Positions 1-10,910 of a stretch of DNA of 64,000 nucleotides are shown one piece after another (position 1 is the stretch's first letter; each line of letters opens with the position of its first letter). The notes under the pieces were generated by a model. The model was not told the DNA's origin. It worked only from the letters and a program-made list of their open reading frames with translations, and searched no databases. Position numbers and translations under genes: made by a program. The stretch is taken from positions 52,002,297-52,066,296 of the forward strand of contig CM045738.1 in the NCBI GenBank assembly GCA_024760905.1. Reading direction: 5' to 3'. Origin of the DNA: Plotosus lineatus (lineage: Eukaryota > Chordata > Actinopteri > Siluriformes > Plotosidae).

Positions 1-89
1 CGAAAGGAAGACAGACATATATGTGTGTGTGTGTGTGTGTGTGGGGCATGTGTGTAGTATGTGTGTATCCTCATCTTCCGCTTAGTCTG

Positions 90-1875
90 GGGTTGGGTCG
101 CGGGGGCAGCAACCGAAACAAAGCAGTACGACATCCCTCTCCCCTGCCGCTTGCTCCAGCTCTTTCAGGGCGACACCGAGGTGTTCCCAGACAAGCCAAG
201 AGACATGGTCCCTTCAGCATGTTCTAGGTCGACCCCGGGGTCTCTTCGCAGTTCTGAACAGATGCCCGAGCCACCTCAACTGGCCCCTCTCAATGCGGAG
301 GAGTAGCGGATATACTCCGAGCTTTCCCCAGATGGTTGAGCTTCTCACCTTATCTCTAAGGGAGAACCCCACCACCCGGCAAAGGAAGCTCATTTCAGCC
401 GCCTGTATCCGCGATCTTGTTCTTTCGGTCACGTCCCAAATCTTGTGACCACAGGTGAGGGTTGGAACGTAGATCGACTGGTAAATTGAGAGCTTTGCCT
501 TGCGGCTCAGCTCCTGCTTCACCACGACGGACCTGTACAGGCTCAGTTTAACAGCAAAGGCTGCAGCGATCCGTCTGTCCATTTCCCGCTCCATCATTTC
601 CTCACTCATGAACAAGACCCCAAGATACTTAAACTCCTCCACTTGGGGCAGGACCTCAGTCCAGACCAGGAGGGTGCATTCCACCCTTGTCCGACTGAGA
701 GTCATGGTCTCCGACTTGGAGGTGCTGATTTTCATCCCGGCCGCTTCGCACTCAACTGCGACTCGCTCCAATGAGAGCTGGAGGTCCCGGCTTGATGTAG
801 CCAAAACGACAACAACATCCACAAAAAGCAGAGACGAGATGCGATGGCCACTAAACCAGAACCCTTCAACGCCTCGGGCGCCTCGAAATTCTGTCCATAA
901 AAATGATGAACAGAATCGGTGACAAAAGACAGCCTTGGCAGACTCCAACCTTCAGCGGAAAACGAATTCGACCTGTTGTTTCCAATACGGACCAAACTCT
1001 GGCTCCGGTGATACAGCAATCGAATAGCCCGTAGCAACGGGTCTGGAACGCCATACTCCCAGAGCACGCCCCACAAGATAGTCCCAGGGACACTGTCAAA
1101 AGCCTTCCTTCTCCAAATCAACAAAACACATGCAAACTGATTGGGCAAACTCCCATGCTACCTTCAAGATCCTGTGGCGCATTTGCCAATCCAGAGGTAC
1201 AGCCCCCGATGACTTTGCAATGTTGCAGAGATGTGTCAACCAAGACAGTCCTACAGCATCCAGATCCCTGAAATATTCAGGGCGGATCTCATCCAACCCT
1301 GGCGCCCGACCACCAAGGAGCTTTTTGACTAAATCAGTGACCTCCACTCCAGTGATGAGCAGACCCCTAGTGAGGGTCTTTCTCCTCCACTGAGGGTGTG
1401 TTGGTGGGATTGAGGAGGTCGTCCCAAGTATTCCTTCCACCTCCCGACAACATCCTCAGTCGAGGTGAGCAGCTCCCCACCTCCACAGTAAACGGTGTTT
1501 GTGGAGAACTGCTTCCCCCTCCTGAGGCGTCCTATGGTCATCCAGAACCTTTTTTTTTAATCACGCTTCAGGCCCTCACCGAACTCTTACCACGCCCGAG
1601 ATTTTGCATCCACAACAGCTTCAGCTGCAGCACGTTTGGCCTGCCGGTAACTGTCAGCTGCCTCTGGAGTCCCACAGGCCAATAAGACCTGATAGGCCTT
1701 CTTTTTCAGCTGGACGGCCCCCCATCACCACAGGTGTCCACCACCGGGTTCGGGGGTTACCACCACAACAAGCACCGATGACCTTCCGGCCACTGCTATG
1801 GACTGCCGCCTCAGCAATGGAGGCAGGAAACATGGCTCATTTGGATTTCATTTCAGTACCAGTTGCAGTAGCTAT
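90..1875 (-). mobile_element. Rex3-type RTE LINE fragment, internally deleted
   Basis: On the minus strand this reads as the reverse transcriptase and C-terminal part of a Rex3-like (RTE clade) retrotransposon. Recognisable blocks, from 5' to 3' of the element, are a region with GRAPGLDEIRPEYF (about 1330-1250), CFVDLEKEGF near 1105, GVCQGCLLSPILF near 940 (motif B), and a C-terminal part with QVEEFKYLGVLF and LRWLGHLF. The catalytic motif C, normally FADD, reads LLFVDVVVV, so both aspartates are not kept. The stretch between PLDWQ and AWEFAQ, which holds the RT fingers, is missing. Several frames are needed. The copy is dead. Rex3 assignment is from remembered family sequence and is strong. 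Confidence 0.85.
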
Positions 1876-2394
1876 ACAAGGATCCCTCACTTTCCACGGT
1901 TAATTGGGACCGAGATCGAGATCCCCACGCAACCATCGAAATCTGCGAAGTAGGATCACCCCCACACACTCCCAACTGACGTATACGTACATGTATATGT
2001 GTATATAATATCAATAAATGCATATCCAATGCTATAAATGATTATAATAACAATTAAATTAAACAGATGTAAATAAAATATAAATACAGATGCTCCCCAA
2101 CTTACCAACATTCGTTTTGCAAACATCCGGAGATATGAACAGGTCTGTCCAAGGTCGAAAGTGAAAGTGAAATGAAATTGAAGAACAAGTAGGAATAGAA
2201 ATGGAATAAAATCTACAGAAAGATATATCATAAATATAAGTATGAAATTTGATTAAACATTATCCTGAGGTACACTTAATACTAGGTTCCAGCAGAGGGG
2301 GGCGTAGCTGATGCGTCTTTTACACCCTTTGGGAAGAGAAGCAGAATGATACATTTCTGAAGCTAAAACTTTCAAAGAAGAAACAAATTGACTC

Positions 2395-2665
2395 CAGTAT
2401 TATGAACTGGATAAGAGTGAAACTCTCTGTACATCAGATCAGCTGTGCTGTGCTTGAGAGGAACCAAGAGTTTAAACACGGGACATAATGATCTTGATAA
2501 TGTACAGATGATTATGTAGAGAGAGAGAGAGAGAGATTGTATACTCATATAGGTTACTTATACAAGATTTAAACATACATTCCCCTCTAAAGAATGCCCT
2601 GTAACGACTTGTAAACAAACTCATTTGTAAGCTTGGGAGTGCTGTACTTTCACTGTTACATCTGT
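2395..2665 (+). repeat. direct repeat, left copy (partner at 6510-6770)
   Basis: This stretch and 6510-6770 are homologous in the same orientation: both contain GAGGAACCA(A/G)GAGTTTAAACACGGGACATAATG, a (GA)n run, a block with ATAGGTTACTTATACAAG, and AATGCCCTGTAACGACTT. Both end near a GGGGAGCATCTG-like or related terminus. The two copies flank the LINE at 2704-6102 and the SINE at 6175-6499. They could be two copies of one transposon or a local duplication. Confidence 0.7.
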
Positions 2666-3051
2666 GTGTGCACGCGCATCTGCGCACATGCGTGCACACA
2701 CTGTAAGATAAGATACAGATAAGATACAGCTTTATTAATCTCACAATGGAGAAATTCACTGTTACAGGTTCTTGCGGTACCATCAGTAGGGGGTGCAAAA
2801 ATAGATACAAATACAAACATACACACATACATATATATTATAGAAGTAAATAAATAAATAGATACATAAATAGTATAAATTAATAAACAATAAAAGAAAA
2901 GAAGGGAACGACTTTATAGACTGGCCTATATTAAAGTGTAATGTATCTGAGTGCAGAGTAGATGGGTTGATGTTCACAGTCAGTGGGGTAGATGTGGCTG
3001 ATTAAAGTGCGTGGGGTTTTTATTGCACATAACCGGTATTTTCACAGACAG

Positions 3052-5929
3052 TTACAAAGTGGCGTTGTACAGTCTGACAGCGGTGGGAATGAACGACCTG
3101 TGGTAGCGCTCCTTCCTGCACTGAGGATGTCTCAGTCGTCCACTGAAGGAGCTACTCAGCTTCCCTACAGTCTGGTGCAGTGGGTGAGAGCTGTTGACCA
3201 TGATGGATGTGAGCTTTGCCACCATCCTCCTCTCACTCACCTCCTCCACAGAGTCCAGTGGGCAGCCGAGGACAGAGCTGGCCCTCCTGACCAGCTTGTT
3301 CAGGCTCTTTCTGTCCCGCTCTGTGCTGCCCGGGGCCCAGCAGATGGCAGCGTAGAGGATTGCAGAGGCTACCACAGAGTCATAAAATGTCCTGAGCAGG
3401 TGGAGCCGACTCTGGCCCTTCTTGTACAGGGCGTTGGTGTTGTGAGACCAGTCCAGTTTATTGTTAAGGTGAACGCCCAGGTATTTGAAACTGTTCACTA
3501 TCTCAATGTTCTGGCCCTGGACGTTCACTAGTGATTGTGTGTGTGTGTGTGTTAGTGTGCCTCTTCTGAAGTCGACCACCATCTCCTTCGTCTTCCTGGT
3601 GTTCAAGCACAAGTGGTTGCGCTCACACCAGTCCACGAAGTCAACGATGACCGACCGGTACTCCAGCTCGTTCCCCTCTGACACACGGCCCACGATGGCG
3701 GAGTCGTCCGAAAACTTCTGGAGGTGGCAGCTGTCTGTGCTATAGCTAAAGTCCGAGGTATAAATGCTGAAAAGGAAGGGTGAGAGGACGGTGCCCTGCG
3801 GTGCCCCTGTGCTGCAGACTGCCACCTTTGACTTACAGCCGCGCAGCCATACGTACTGTGGACGGTTAGTAAGGTAGTCGGTGATCCAGGCAGCAAGATG
3901 CCCGTCCACTCCCACGTCCTCCAGCTTTCCCCGCAGAAGCGCTGGCCTGATGGTGTTGAAGGCGCTGGAGAAGTCAAAGAACATGACCCTCACAGCGCTG
4001 CCAGCGATCTCCAGGTGGGTGAGTGCCTGCTGCAGAAGGTAGTTGACGGCGTCTTCTACTCCGATGTTGGGCCTGTAGGCAAACTGCAGCGGATCTAGGG
4101 TGGGGTTCACCATAGAGCGGAGGTGTATGAGGAGGAGCCTTTCCATGGTCTTCATAAGGTGGGAGGTCAGGGCGACAGGTCTGTAGTGGGCCGGTTCCTT
4201 CGCTTGTGCTGTTTTGGGAACCGGAACCACACAGGAGGTCTTCCACAGGATGGGAACCTTCTCCAGGCTGAGGCTCAGGTTGTACAGGTAGCATAGTACC
4301 TCACAGAGCTGGTCTGCGCAGGTCCTCAGCAGCCTGGGGCTGATGCCATCTGGTCCTTCAGATTTCCTCTGATTTAGCCGCCTCAGCTGTCTCCTCACCT
4401 GGTCTGATGTGAGGGAGAGGGGGGGCTGGGGTGGGCTGCAGAGGGAGGGGGGGGTGTCTGTCGGGCTGTAGCAGTCAAGTGAAGTTGGCCTGGGGAAGGG
4501 GAGGTGTCTGCTGGTCTGGAGACGTGTGAAGAGAGGGGGGGGGGGGGGGAAGGGGGGCAGAGGGGGAGGGGGGAGAATCAAACCTGTTGAAGTAACAGTT
4601 TAGTTCATCCGCCCAGTGCTGGTCACCATCAGCTGTCCCTCTGACACCCTGCCCAAATCCAGACATGGTTTTTAGTCCTCTCCAGACGTCCTGCACGTTG
4701 TTCTGAGCCAGCTTCTCCTCTAGCTTCTTCCCATAGTCCTTCTTTGCCCTCCTGATCCTCCACTGGAGCTCACGCTGGACCTTCTTCTGCTCCTCTCTAT
4801 CCCCTGAGATGAAAGCCCTCTTTTTCTGGTTCAGGAGGACTTTAAGCTCAGGGGTGACCCACGGGTGATTGTTGGAGAAGCACCGTACTCTCTGTGTTGG
4901 CACAGTGCTGTCCACGCAGAAGTTCATGTAATTAGTGATGCAGTGTGTGAGGCCGTCGATGTCATCACCAAAGGAGTGACAGAGCATGCTCCAGTCTGTG
5001 GTCTGGAAACGGTCCCTAAGCCTCTCATTGGTCTCCTCTGTCCACACTTTCACAGACCTCTTCTGCACAGGTTCCTTTCACACCCTGGGTGTGTATTGGG
5101 GGAGCAGGTAGACCAGGTTGTGGTCTGATCGTCCCAGTGGGGGGAGGGGGGAGGAGCTGTAAGCGTCCTTCACATTTGCATACAGCAAGTCCAGTGTTTT
5201 ATTGTCTCTTGTGGCGCACTTCACGTATTGCGTGAACGTCAGGAGAGAGGCGGAGAGAGGGGCGTGGTTAAAGTCCCCGCTGATCAGAATCATGGCGCGG
5301 GGGTGACGAGTCTGTGTCTGATTAACGGCGCTGTGGAGACGCTCACACGCGGCCGCCGCATCAGCCGAGGGCGGAATGTACACGCAAAACACAATCACGT
5401 GTGAAAACTCCCTCGGTAGATAATATGGCCGCGCGCTCACCGCGAGCAGTTCCAGGTCCCGCGTGCATAGCTGCTCCTTCACGTGCACGTTGGCCGGGTG
5501 GCACCATCGTTCATTCACATAGACCACCACGCCCCCTCCTTTCTTCTTACCGCTCTCCGTTGCACTCCGATCTGCACGCGCGAGTGTAAATCCGTTAAGA
5601 GAAACCACAGAGTCCGGTGTGAGTTCATTCAGCCACGTCTCTGAGAAACACATGATGCTGCAGTCCCGGTACTGCCTCTGCTGCCGGGTCAGCGCCACCA
5701 GCTCCTCCGTCTTGTTGGCGATCGCGCGGTGTCCTCCGCGTCTTTCGTCCCCCTCTGCAGCCTCTCCTTTTCCTCCGTATTTCCACAGGAACAACAGGCT
5801 TTTCCGCATGAAGGAGGGCGGGGGTGCGCAGGCCGAGGAGGGTCTCACGTGTGTAAGACCTGCGTTGCTCAGAGCCGTCGGTGAATGAGTTTCCTGACGC
5901 CGATGCAAAAAGTGAGCGTAAAAGTGCAC
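3052..5929 (-). pseudogene. LINE endonuclease-reverse transcriptase, one stop and one frameshift
   Basis: Reading from 5929 downwards, the endonuclease part shows CFSETWLNE, GGGVVVYVNERWC, SGDFNHAPL and GRSDHNLVYL. An in-frame TGA stands at 5078-5080, after which the same frame resumes. A second break lies in the long G run at about 4535-4549, where the frame shifts into the reverse transcriptase (from about 4580). The RT keeps FFDFSSAFNT (motif A), GAPQGTVLSP (motif B) and FSDDSAIVG (motif C, both aspartates present). Compared with the copy at 60021, about a dozen residues before LLRTFYDS are missing in frame. Apart from these defects the gene looks young. In the family this protein nicks target DNA and primes reverse transcription. 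Confidence 0.85.
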
Positions 5930-6090
5930 AGAAAAACAAAAGCATCATAAAAGTGGGTTTCCCAGATGCAGTATTGAAGAAAGAAAAAGAAAATTTGAAA
6001 AAAGATAAAGAAACACGCCTATATACAATAGAAAAAAGAAAAAAAAGGAAAATAAACTGAAGAGCTCCTGTAACTGGCTGCAGGTCACCC

Positions 6091-6102
6091 GGCGCCATCT
6101 TG
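6091..6102 (-). promoter_or_regulatory. YY1-like site at LINE 5' end
   Basis: The first bases of the LINE read CAAGATGGCGCC, which matches the YY1 core (ATGGCG). Human L1 has a YY1 site at the same relative place, where it directs accurate transcription start. Here function is inferred from sequence and position only. Confidence 0.4.
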
Positions 6103-6174
6103 AAAAAAGCGTGTATGTATGTGTGTCGTCTTCTCATGAAGTTCCATCTGTATGTGTGTGTATTTATAATTTCG

Positions 6175-6499
6175 GTTCGGTTCATTTTCTGTAACCGCTT
6201 AATCCTAATCAGGGTCGCAGGGAAGTTGGCGCAATCCCAGCCAACTTTGGGCGAGGGAAGAGTACGCCCTAGACAGCTCGCCAGGCCATCGCAGGGTGGA
6301 AAAATGCTGACGACTTTGCAGCCTACCCTTGTCAAAAGTCAGCAATGGTTCTTTTACATGCCTCACACCATAGACAGTGAGAGACATGGCCGGCCTTTGA
6401 TAACCCAGTTAGCTACAACCTTGTAGTGAGTGGGACTCGAACCCCCAACCTTTGAATCGGCGATTCAGCGCCATATACCACTAGACCATTACTGCCCCT
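6175..6499 (-). mobile_element. tRNA-derived SINE with an alternative 3' tail
   Basis: The head (right end, about 6499-6425 on the minus strand) carries a pol III A box TGGTCTAGTGG and B box GGTTCGAGTCC-like sequence and is the same SINE head and body as the copies at 12219, 30923, 50494 and others. The body continues to AGGCTGCAAAGTCGTCAGC. From there it leaves the family sequence and runs into a different tail, CTGCGATGGCCTGGCG ... GGATTAAGCGGTTACAGAAA, which resembles the common fish L2-type tail. Flanks ATTTATAATTT and ATTTATATTTT may be an imperfect target duplication. Confidence 0.75.
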
Positions 6500-7599
6500 T
6501 ATTTATATTTTACTTACATCTCTGTAAATCTGATCAGATCCGCTGTGTGTACTTGAGAGGAACCAGGAGTTTAAACACGGGACATAATGTACAGATCATT
6601 ATGGAGAGAGAGAGAGAGAGAGAGAGATCGTATACAGTGCAAACTCGTATAGGTTACTTATACAAGGTTTAAACGTACTTTCCCCAATAACGAATGCCCT
6701 GTAACGACTTAAACAAATTCATCTAAGAACGGCCGTCCTGAACCTAACTCATTAGTAAGCTGGGGAGCATCTGTCCATACACATGGACATACATACATAC
6801 GCGCACACGCAGATGCAAAAATGTATCCAGTTTTGATGTAAGATTTAGTTTTTTTTTTTGTTGTTGTTTTGTGTTTGCTTAGGTTTTTATTTTTATTTTT
6901 TTGCATAATTGGCCTTGTTTTTGTGATATTTTCCATAAATTTTTCCCCCCATTCTTCCTTAATTTCCTTATTTTTTTAATTCGATGAATATCTATTTATT
7001 TTGTTATAAAACCGTGATGCACTGAAGCTGCATTAACTGAAGCGCGAAGTAGCGAGGGATCCCGTATATGTACATGTTTTATTATTATTAATATTTTTAA
7101 ATTTTTTGAAAAATATATGTCTGCAGTTAAGATTTATTTGGATAATTCTTCATTACAAATGTTTCTCACCATATTTGTCTTGCCTTAGTGTATCACGATA
7201 TATTACTGCGAACCAATCACCTTTTGAGGTCTCCACTTTCCATGCTCTCTTCCTGCCAGTAATCTTATTGTTAGCACAATAGTAATTAAGATTGACACAA
7301 AGTATTATGTCAGTGTGTTGATATTAACATTAACTTTTTAATATTATTCTTATTTTTCTTATAATATTCCTGTTGCCCACTGTGGTTATTTTTTTTTTCT
7401 TTTCATTTTAATGTAGAAATATTTTGGGCCTATATGTCTTGATATAATACAATGCACAAGTTTTATTAAGTATTTGCAAAATACTCTGTGCACTTCAGTG
7501 TTACTTTGTTACTCTGCACTGTTAATGTTTTTCAAGCCAATTTCTTTGGCCTCTCCTTTGGGATTCTTTTCATGATCCAGCATCCATTCCAAATTAATT

Positions 7600-8115
7600 G
7601 AGTAGCCCTGGATTACACCATTCAGTATATAAGGTGGTGTGAATAAAATTTGTTACAGCACCACCTGCTGAGCAGTTTGATGTATTATACAGGAAGACTC
7701 GGTTGAGGAATTTGTATTGGAAGAAAAAAATGAGTGGGTGTGAGATTCTGAGTGATTTTGATTATGATCACATTGTAACGATAAACTACTGGATTTGCTC
7801 ATCACTAAAACTGCAGTTGTTGTGGGGCATGTCCTGGTATACAGATGTAAATATGTACCTACCAATGATGTAGAAGCAAGGATAATCAGTCGAAGAGGAT
7901 CATGGGTACAAGAGACTTGTTGGTGTTGTGTGTGGAGTGTAGGCAAGTATGTCTGGTCTGATCCCACAGAAGAGCTACTGTAACACAAATTACTGAACCT
8001 GTTGCTGCTTGTTCTGATAAGAAGGAAATCTTGGTGTATTACAGTTTACCGTGTGTGGGATCATCTACATCCACGATAATCGGTGTGCTAATGTTATGGT
8101 TGATTGGTATAAATG
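7600..8115 (+). mobile_element. probable Tc1-like transposon remnant
   Basis: The right end, ATGTTATGGTTGATTGGTAT near 8092-8111, resembles the end of a common fish Tc1-like element, and a short open stretch at 7795-7983 (62 codons) has no recognised host match. No transposase catalytic motifs remain. Assignment is from memory of the family end and is weak. Confidence 0.3.
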
Positions 8116-8187
8116 TTAATCATAAATATTTGTAGGGAAGTGGGACACATTCTGATTTGATACATTTGTTTTTCTGTATACATGCAG

Positions 8188-8381
8188 CACTGACCCCACA
8201 AAGAAAAAGCAGCACATCTGTCACATTACAGGCTGTGGGAAAGTTTATGGAAAGACGTCTCACCTGCGGGCGCACCTGCGCTGGCATTCGGGAGAACGGC
8301 CGTTCGCCTGCACATGGACTCATTGCGGAAAACGATTCACTCGCTCAGACGAGTTGCAGAGACACCGGCGCACACACACTG
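8188..8381 (+). CDS. sp1: sp1 exon with zinc fingers 1 and 2
   Basis: The acceptor is ATACATGCAG at 8178-8187 and the donor is G|GTACAC with GT at 8382-8383. The exon begins in [12 protein letters not shown], just before finger 1, and ends after the RTHTG linker with one base of the next codon (phase 1). The following exon supplies GG to complete glycine of the GEKKF linker, which confirms the junction. Confidence 0.93.
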
Positions 8382-9309
8382 GTACACACCCCTGTCACAT
8401 GTTAACAATTGTTGTATGAACATCCAGCTTTGAATCTTTTCATGACTTCAGTAACTTGTCCAGAACCTACCGAATGCTTATAGATAACTTGTATCAAACC
8501 TACCTCCAACATACGTTGTCATATCTGACGTGTTCTGGACAACCACAAAATGTTACTGAAGTCTTTCTAACTTACAGCTTGCATGTTATGGGAATATTGG
8601 CAACATTTAGGGTGTTAAAAATCGACTTTATCTCATTTAGGGTGATTGGTATATGAAATGGGGGTTCAAACAAGGAACTGGTCAGTACTCCTCAAGACTC
8701 AATGGGGAGCATGATGTCATCTCAAGAGATGGAGTATCAGGCAAGGTTGGGACAAGAATACCTACTGGCCATCCTCCAACATCACCATGATCTCATCGAT
8801 TTCATCGGCATGATGTTGATATTGTGATGTCTAGTGTGACTGATCTGAATCAGATAGCAGCAGCCCTTTATAGGTTACATCACGTGATCACATGTGCACT
8901 CACTCAGCAGCTGTGTTCCGTCATGCTGTACCTACTCCATGTCTGCAGAAAGTACAACATGGTGATAGACACTGTGGTATGGAGTGGGAGTTGTGCACCC
9001 TTTGTTTCCCGTTTTGCGGCCTCACTGAAAACATACACCCACATAACTGAATCTCTCTCTGTAGGGGAAAAGAAGTTTTCATGTCCGGAGTGTCCGAAGC
9101 GTTTTATGCGCAGTGATCACCTATCCAAACACATCCGTACCCACACGAAGAAGAAGCCTGTAGGGGGCATAGAGAGTGGGCCAGACCAGACACTCATTAC
9201 CATGGAGACTCTCTCGCCCGATGGCATGGCGCGGTTAGCGGGCAGCGGCATTAATGTGGTGCAAGTCGGAGATCTTCATCCTATTAACCTCAACACTAAC
9301 GGCTTCTAA
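8188..9309 (+). CDS. sp1: Sp1-type zinc-finger transcription factor, 3' end (two exons)
   Basis: Two coding exons, 8188-8381 and 9065-9309, join in phase across a GT-AG intron to encode three C2H2 fingers of the Sp/KLF class. Finger 1 has [23 protein letters not shown], split here by reading as [11 protein letters not shown] then [12 protein letters not shown]; finger 2 [23 protein letters not shown]; finger 3 [21 protein letters not shown]. These contact GC boxes in promoters in the nucleus. After the fingers the C-terminus ends [15 protein letters not shown] ... NGF, like the end of Sp1 and unlike Sp2, Sp3 or Sp4 as I recall them. The activation domains and Btd box are not found in 1-8187, so the gene continues upstream of the window. 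A teleost Sp1 paralogue cannot be excluded. Confidence 0.93.
8382..9064 (+). other. sp1 intron between finger exons
   Basis: A 683-base GT-AG intron. At about 8680-8826 it contains an open stretch reading [18 protein letters not shown] followed by [16 protein letters not shown] and a stop, which looks protein-like but lacks an obvious start; it may be the tail of a transposon accessory protein. Nothing else was recognised. Confidence 0.6.
9065..9309 (+). CDS. sp1: sp1 last coding exon (finger 3 and C-terminus)
   Basis: The acceptor is CTCTGTAG at 9057-9064. The exon starts in the GEKKF linker, encodes finger 3 and a tail of about 55 residues and ends with TAA at 9307-9309. Twelve bases after the stop there is AACAG|GTGAGA, a good donor, which raises the possibility of a short 3' UTR intron. 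Confidence 0.93.
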
Positions 9310-9320
9310 CTGCCGCTAAA

Positions 9321-9395
9321 CAGGTGAGACACTACAGTTATTGTTTTTTATTATTGTTTTTGCTTTAATGGTCTATTTGCAGTAAACCCCTCCTG

Positions 9396-9431
<36 letters not shown>

Positions 9432-9432
9432 G
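9321..9432 (+). other. possible 3' UTR intron of sp1
   Basis: CAG|GTGAGAC at about 9322 is followed by a long (CT)n tract and CTCTAG at about 9427-9432. This has donor, polypyrimidine tract and acceptor in order over about 110 bases. It is entirely after the stop codon. The (CT)n may simply be a microsatellite. Confidence 0.35.
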
Positions 9433-9738
9433 GTCCTGATGGCTGAGATAAAGTTGTATGTTTTCCTTTTGTAAATGCAGTCTCTAAGCCATTCATTAAG
9501 CCATTATGATGTCACATATTTGTCAGAGTGAATAATTTAAACACGTATTGGTTTTTGTATATAAATTATATTTTTCTAAACTTTGTGCCTTTGTGTTGTG
9601 TATGATTCATGCACAATCTTAAAATATTTTATATGAAATTGATTAATTAGCATCAAAGCCTATTATTGTGTGTGTGTGTGTGCACGCATGCTGAGCTGAA
9701 CACACTGAGCGGTTTCAAGCTGTATCATGCTTATTCTC

Positions 9739-9744
9739 AATAAA
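9739..9744 (+). terminator. candidate sp1 polyadenylation signal
   Basis: AATAAA about 430 bases after the sp1 stop, and the first canonical hexamer seen there. Sp1 3' UTRs are often longer, so later sites may also be used. Confidence 0.4.
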
Positions 9745-9794
9745 TCATAAACCATCTTTCTGTCATTTAAGTTTGCTGAATCAATTACTTTTTG

Positions 9795-9797
<3 letters not shown>

Positions 9798-9845
<48 letters not shown>
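9798..9845 (+). repeat. (AC)n microsatellite
   Basis: About 24 uninterrupted CA units in the interval between sp1 and vps72. The minus-strand frame over it is a low-complexity artefact. Confidence 0.95.
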
Positions 9846-10559
9846 CTTGGTCTATACACAAATAATAAATTCCTAATCAGAATAGTTGAAGACCTTAACT
9901 TAAAATTTAAATTGTAACTGAAAATCATTAGTCAACAATATTTCACCGATAGTACATTATCAATTTAACACAATCTTTTTCATGTCTGTTAAAATTTTAA
10001 TTATTTTTAATTCTTGCAACACCTTCAGTATTTCCCACTTTGTGATCTTTTCATTCCTTCTCACAACACAAAAATATGTTTCTGGACAAGGTTTCGGTTC
10101 TGAATCTCAGGTTTGATTACTTCCCAAAGTTTTCCACAGGGTTCAGTTCCTGATTCTGAGATTTTTCTGATCAGCTCAGGTGTACGAGGTCACGTGAATC
10201 ACCCTGAACCAATCACCGTTTTCCATGATGTTTCTCAAAAAAAAATTTCTGTCTCCAGAACTGCTGCTCACCGGATGATTTTTCTTTCATTACTTATTAT
10301 ATATAAGCTTTTGAGACTTATTTTAAAAAATCAAGCGGGGAGCCATTTCTGTAAAACTCGTACCAGATAATGTACTACCAGCAGCAATGCCACAGTCGAA
10401 ATCACATCACACACATCTCGTTTCTGATTATTGATGTGAACAGTGTCGGAGTCTTGTGAGCTGTATGATTTTATACGGAGTGGTGCTGTTGAGATAAGCA
10501 CATGATTAATCAGGTGGTTCCTGGTGAAGTTCCGGAAGCGTTTACACGCGTTCATTCAC
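9846..10559. other. intergenic stretch between sp1 and vps72
   Basis: AT-rich, with no recognised gene, SINE or LINE. Short open frames here have no family motif. Confidence 0.6.
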
Positions 10560-10910
10560 GAATGATGCGTCATGTTGTGGTTAATATCACTTCTGGCCAC
10601 ACGGTGGCGGTAGTCTTGGTGTTTCGGGTTATTTAACCTTTGACTCCGGAAGAACTTTTCTCACAGTATTCTCTGGCGAAATTGAGGCGTGAGTAATGGC
10701 GTTTGTAGGTTTTGTAGCAATTCATTTGTAATAATCGTGTTTAAGTTTTGCGCGGGAGTTTATTTTGCAGAAGGAACTGTATATGCGTCGTGTCTTCGTC
10801 AGACAGATAGTTTAGCTTAGCTTTTTGTTTATCGATTATATGTGGAATTAATTATCAGTCCGTTATATTGTGATTATTTTGACCGTGATTAGATCTGTCA
10901 GATTAAGAAA
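10560..10910 (+). promoter_or_regulatory. vps72 promoter and 5' UTR region
   Basis: The 350 bases before the vps72 start codon lack a TATA box. They hold ACTCCGGAAGAACT near 10641-10654, an ETS-type core (CCGGAAG), common in housekeeping promoters, and ACGGTGGCGG near 10601. The transcription start is probably between about 10600 and 10700. This is inferred from motif content and distance to the ATG. Confidence 0.4.

Larger units (their letters stand above)
2704..6102 (-). mobile_element. L2/Rex1-like LINE, near full length
   Basis: A minus-strand non-LTR retrotransposon. The 3' end at about 2704 carries the repeat tail (TATCT)n after AATAAAGCTG, a tail shared with copies at 28823, 33221, 45795 and 59675. 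The 5' end at 6102 begins CAAGATGGCGCC. It encodes an apurinic endonuclease followed by a reverse transcriptase. No clear target-site duplication was found. This is the most complete copy of its family in the window. Clade placement (L2, Rex1 or CR1 within the Jockey group) is from motif style only. Confidence 0.85.
1877..7066. mobile_element. TIR DNA transposon (GGATCCC family), heavily interrupted
   Basis: The left end reads AAGGATCCCTCACTTTCC at about 1878 and the right end GCGAAGTAGCGAGGGATCCC at about 7041-7060, an imperfect inverted pair. The right arm (about 6830-7066) is the reverse complement of 44752-45000, and the left arm (1877-2060) is the reverse complement of 45790-45899, so the family is the same as the element at 44752-45899. 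The interior has been filled by a second TIR-like repeat, an L2/Rex1-like LINE and a SINE. No transposase was recognised, so it is probably non-autonomous. The link between the two ends across 5 kb is inference. Confidence 0.55.

Noticed and set aside
7653..8187. Upstream sp1 exon with the Btd box
   Set aside because: No CxCPxC-type motif or glutamine-rich coding was found; the region looks like a transposon remnant and intron.
8824..9309. 161-codon protein starting at 8824
   Set aside because: The first part is intron sequence; the true reading enters at the acceptor 9065 from the upstream finger exon.
9663..9845. Cysteine-valine repeat protein
   Set aside because: Translation of an (AC)n tract.
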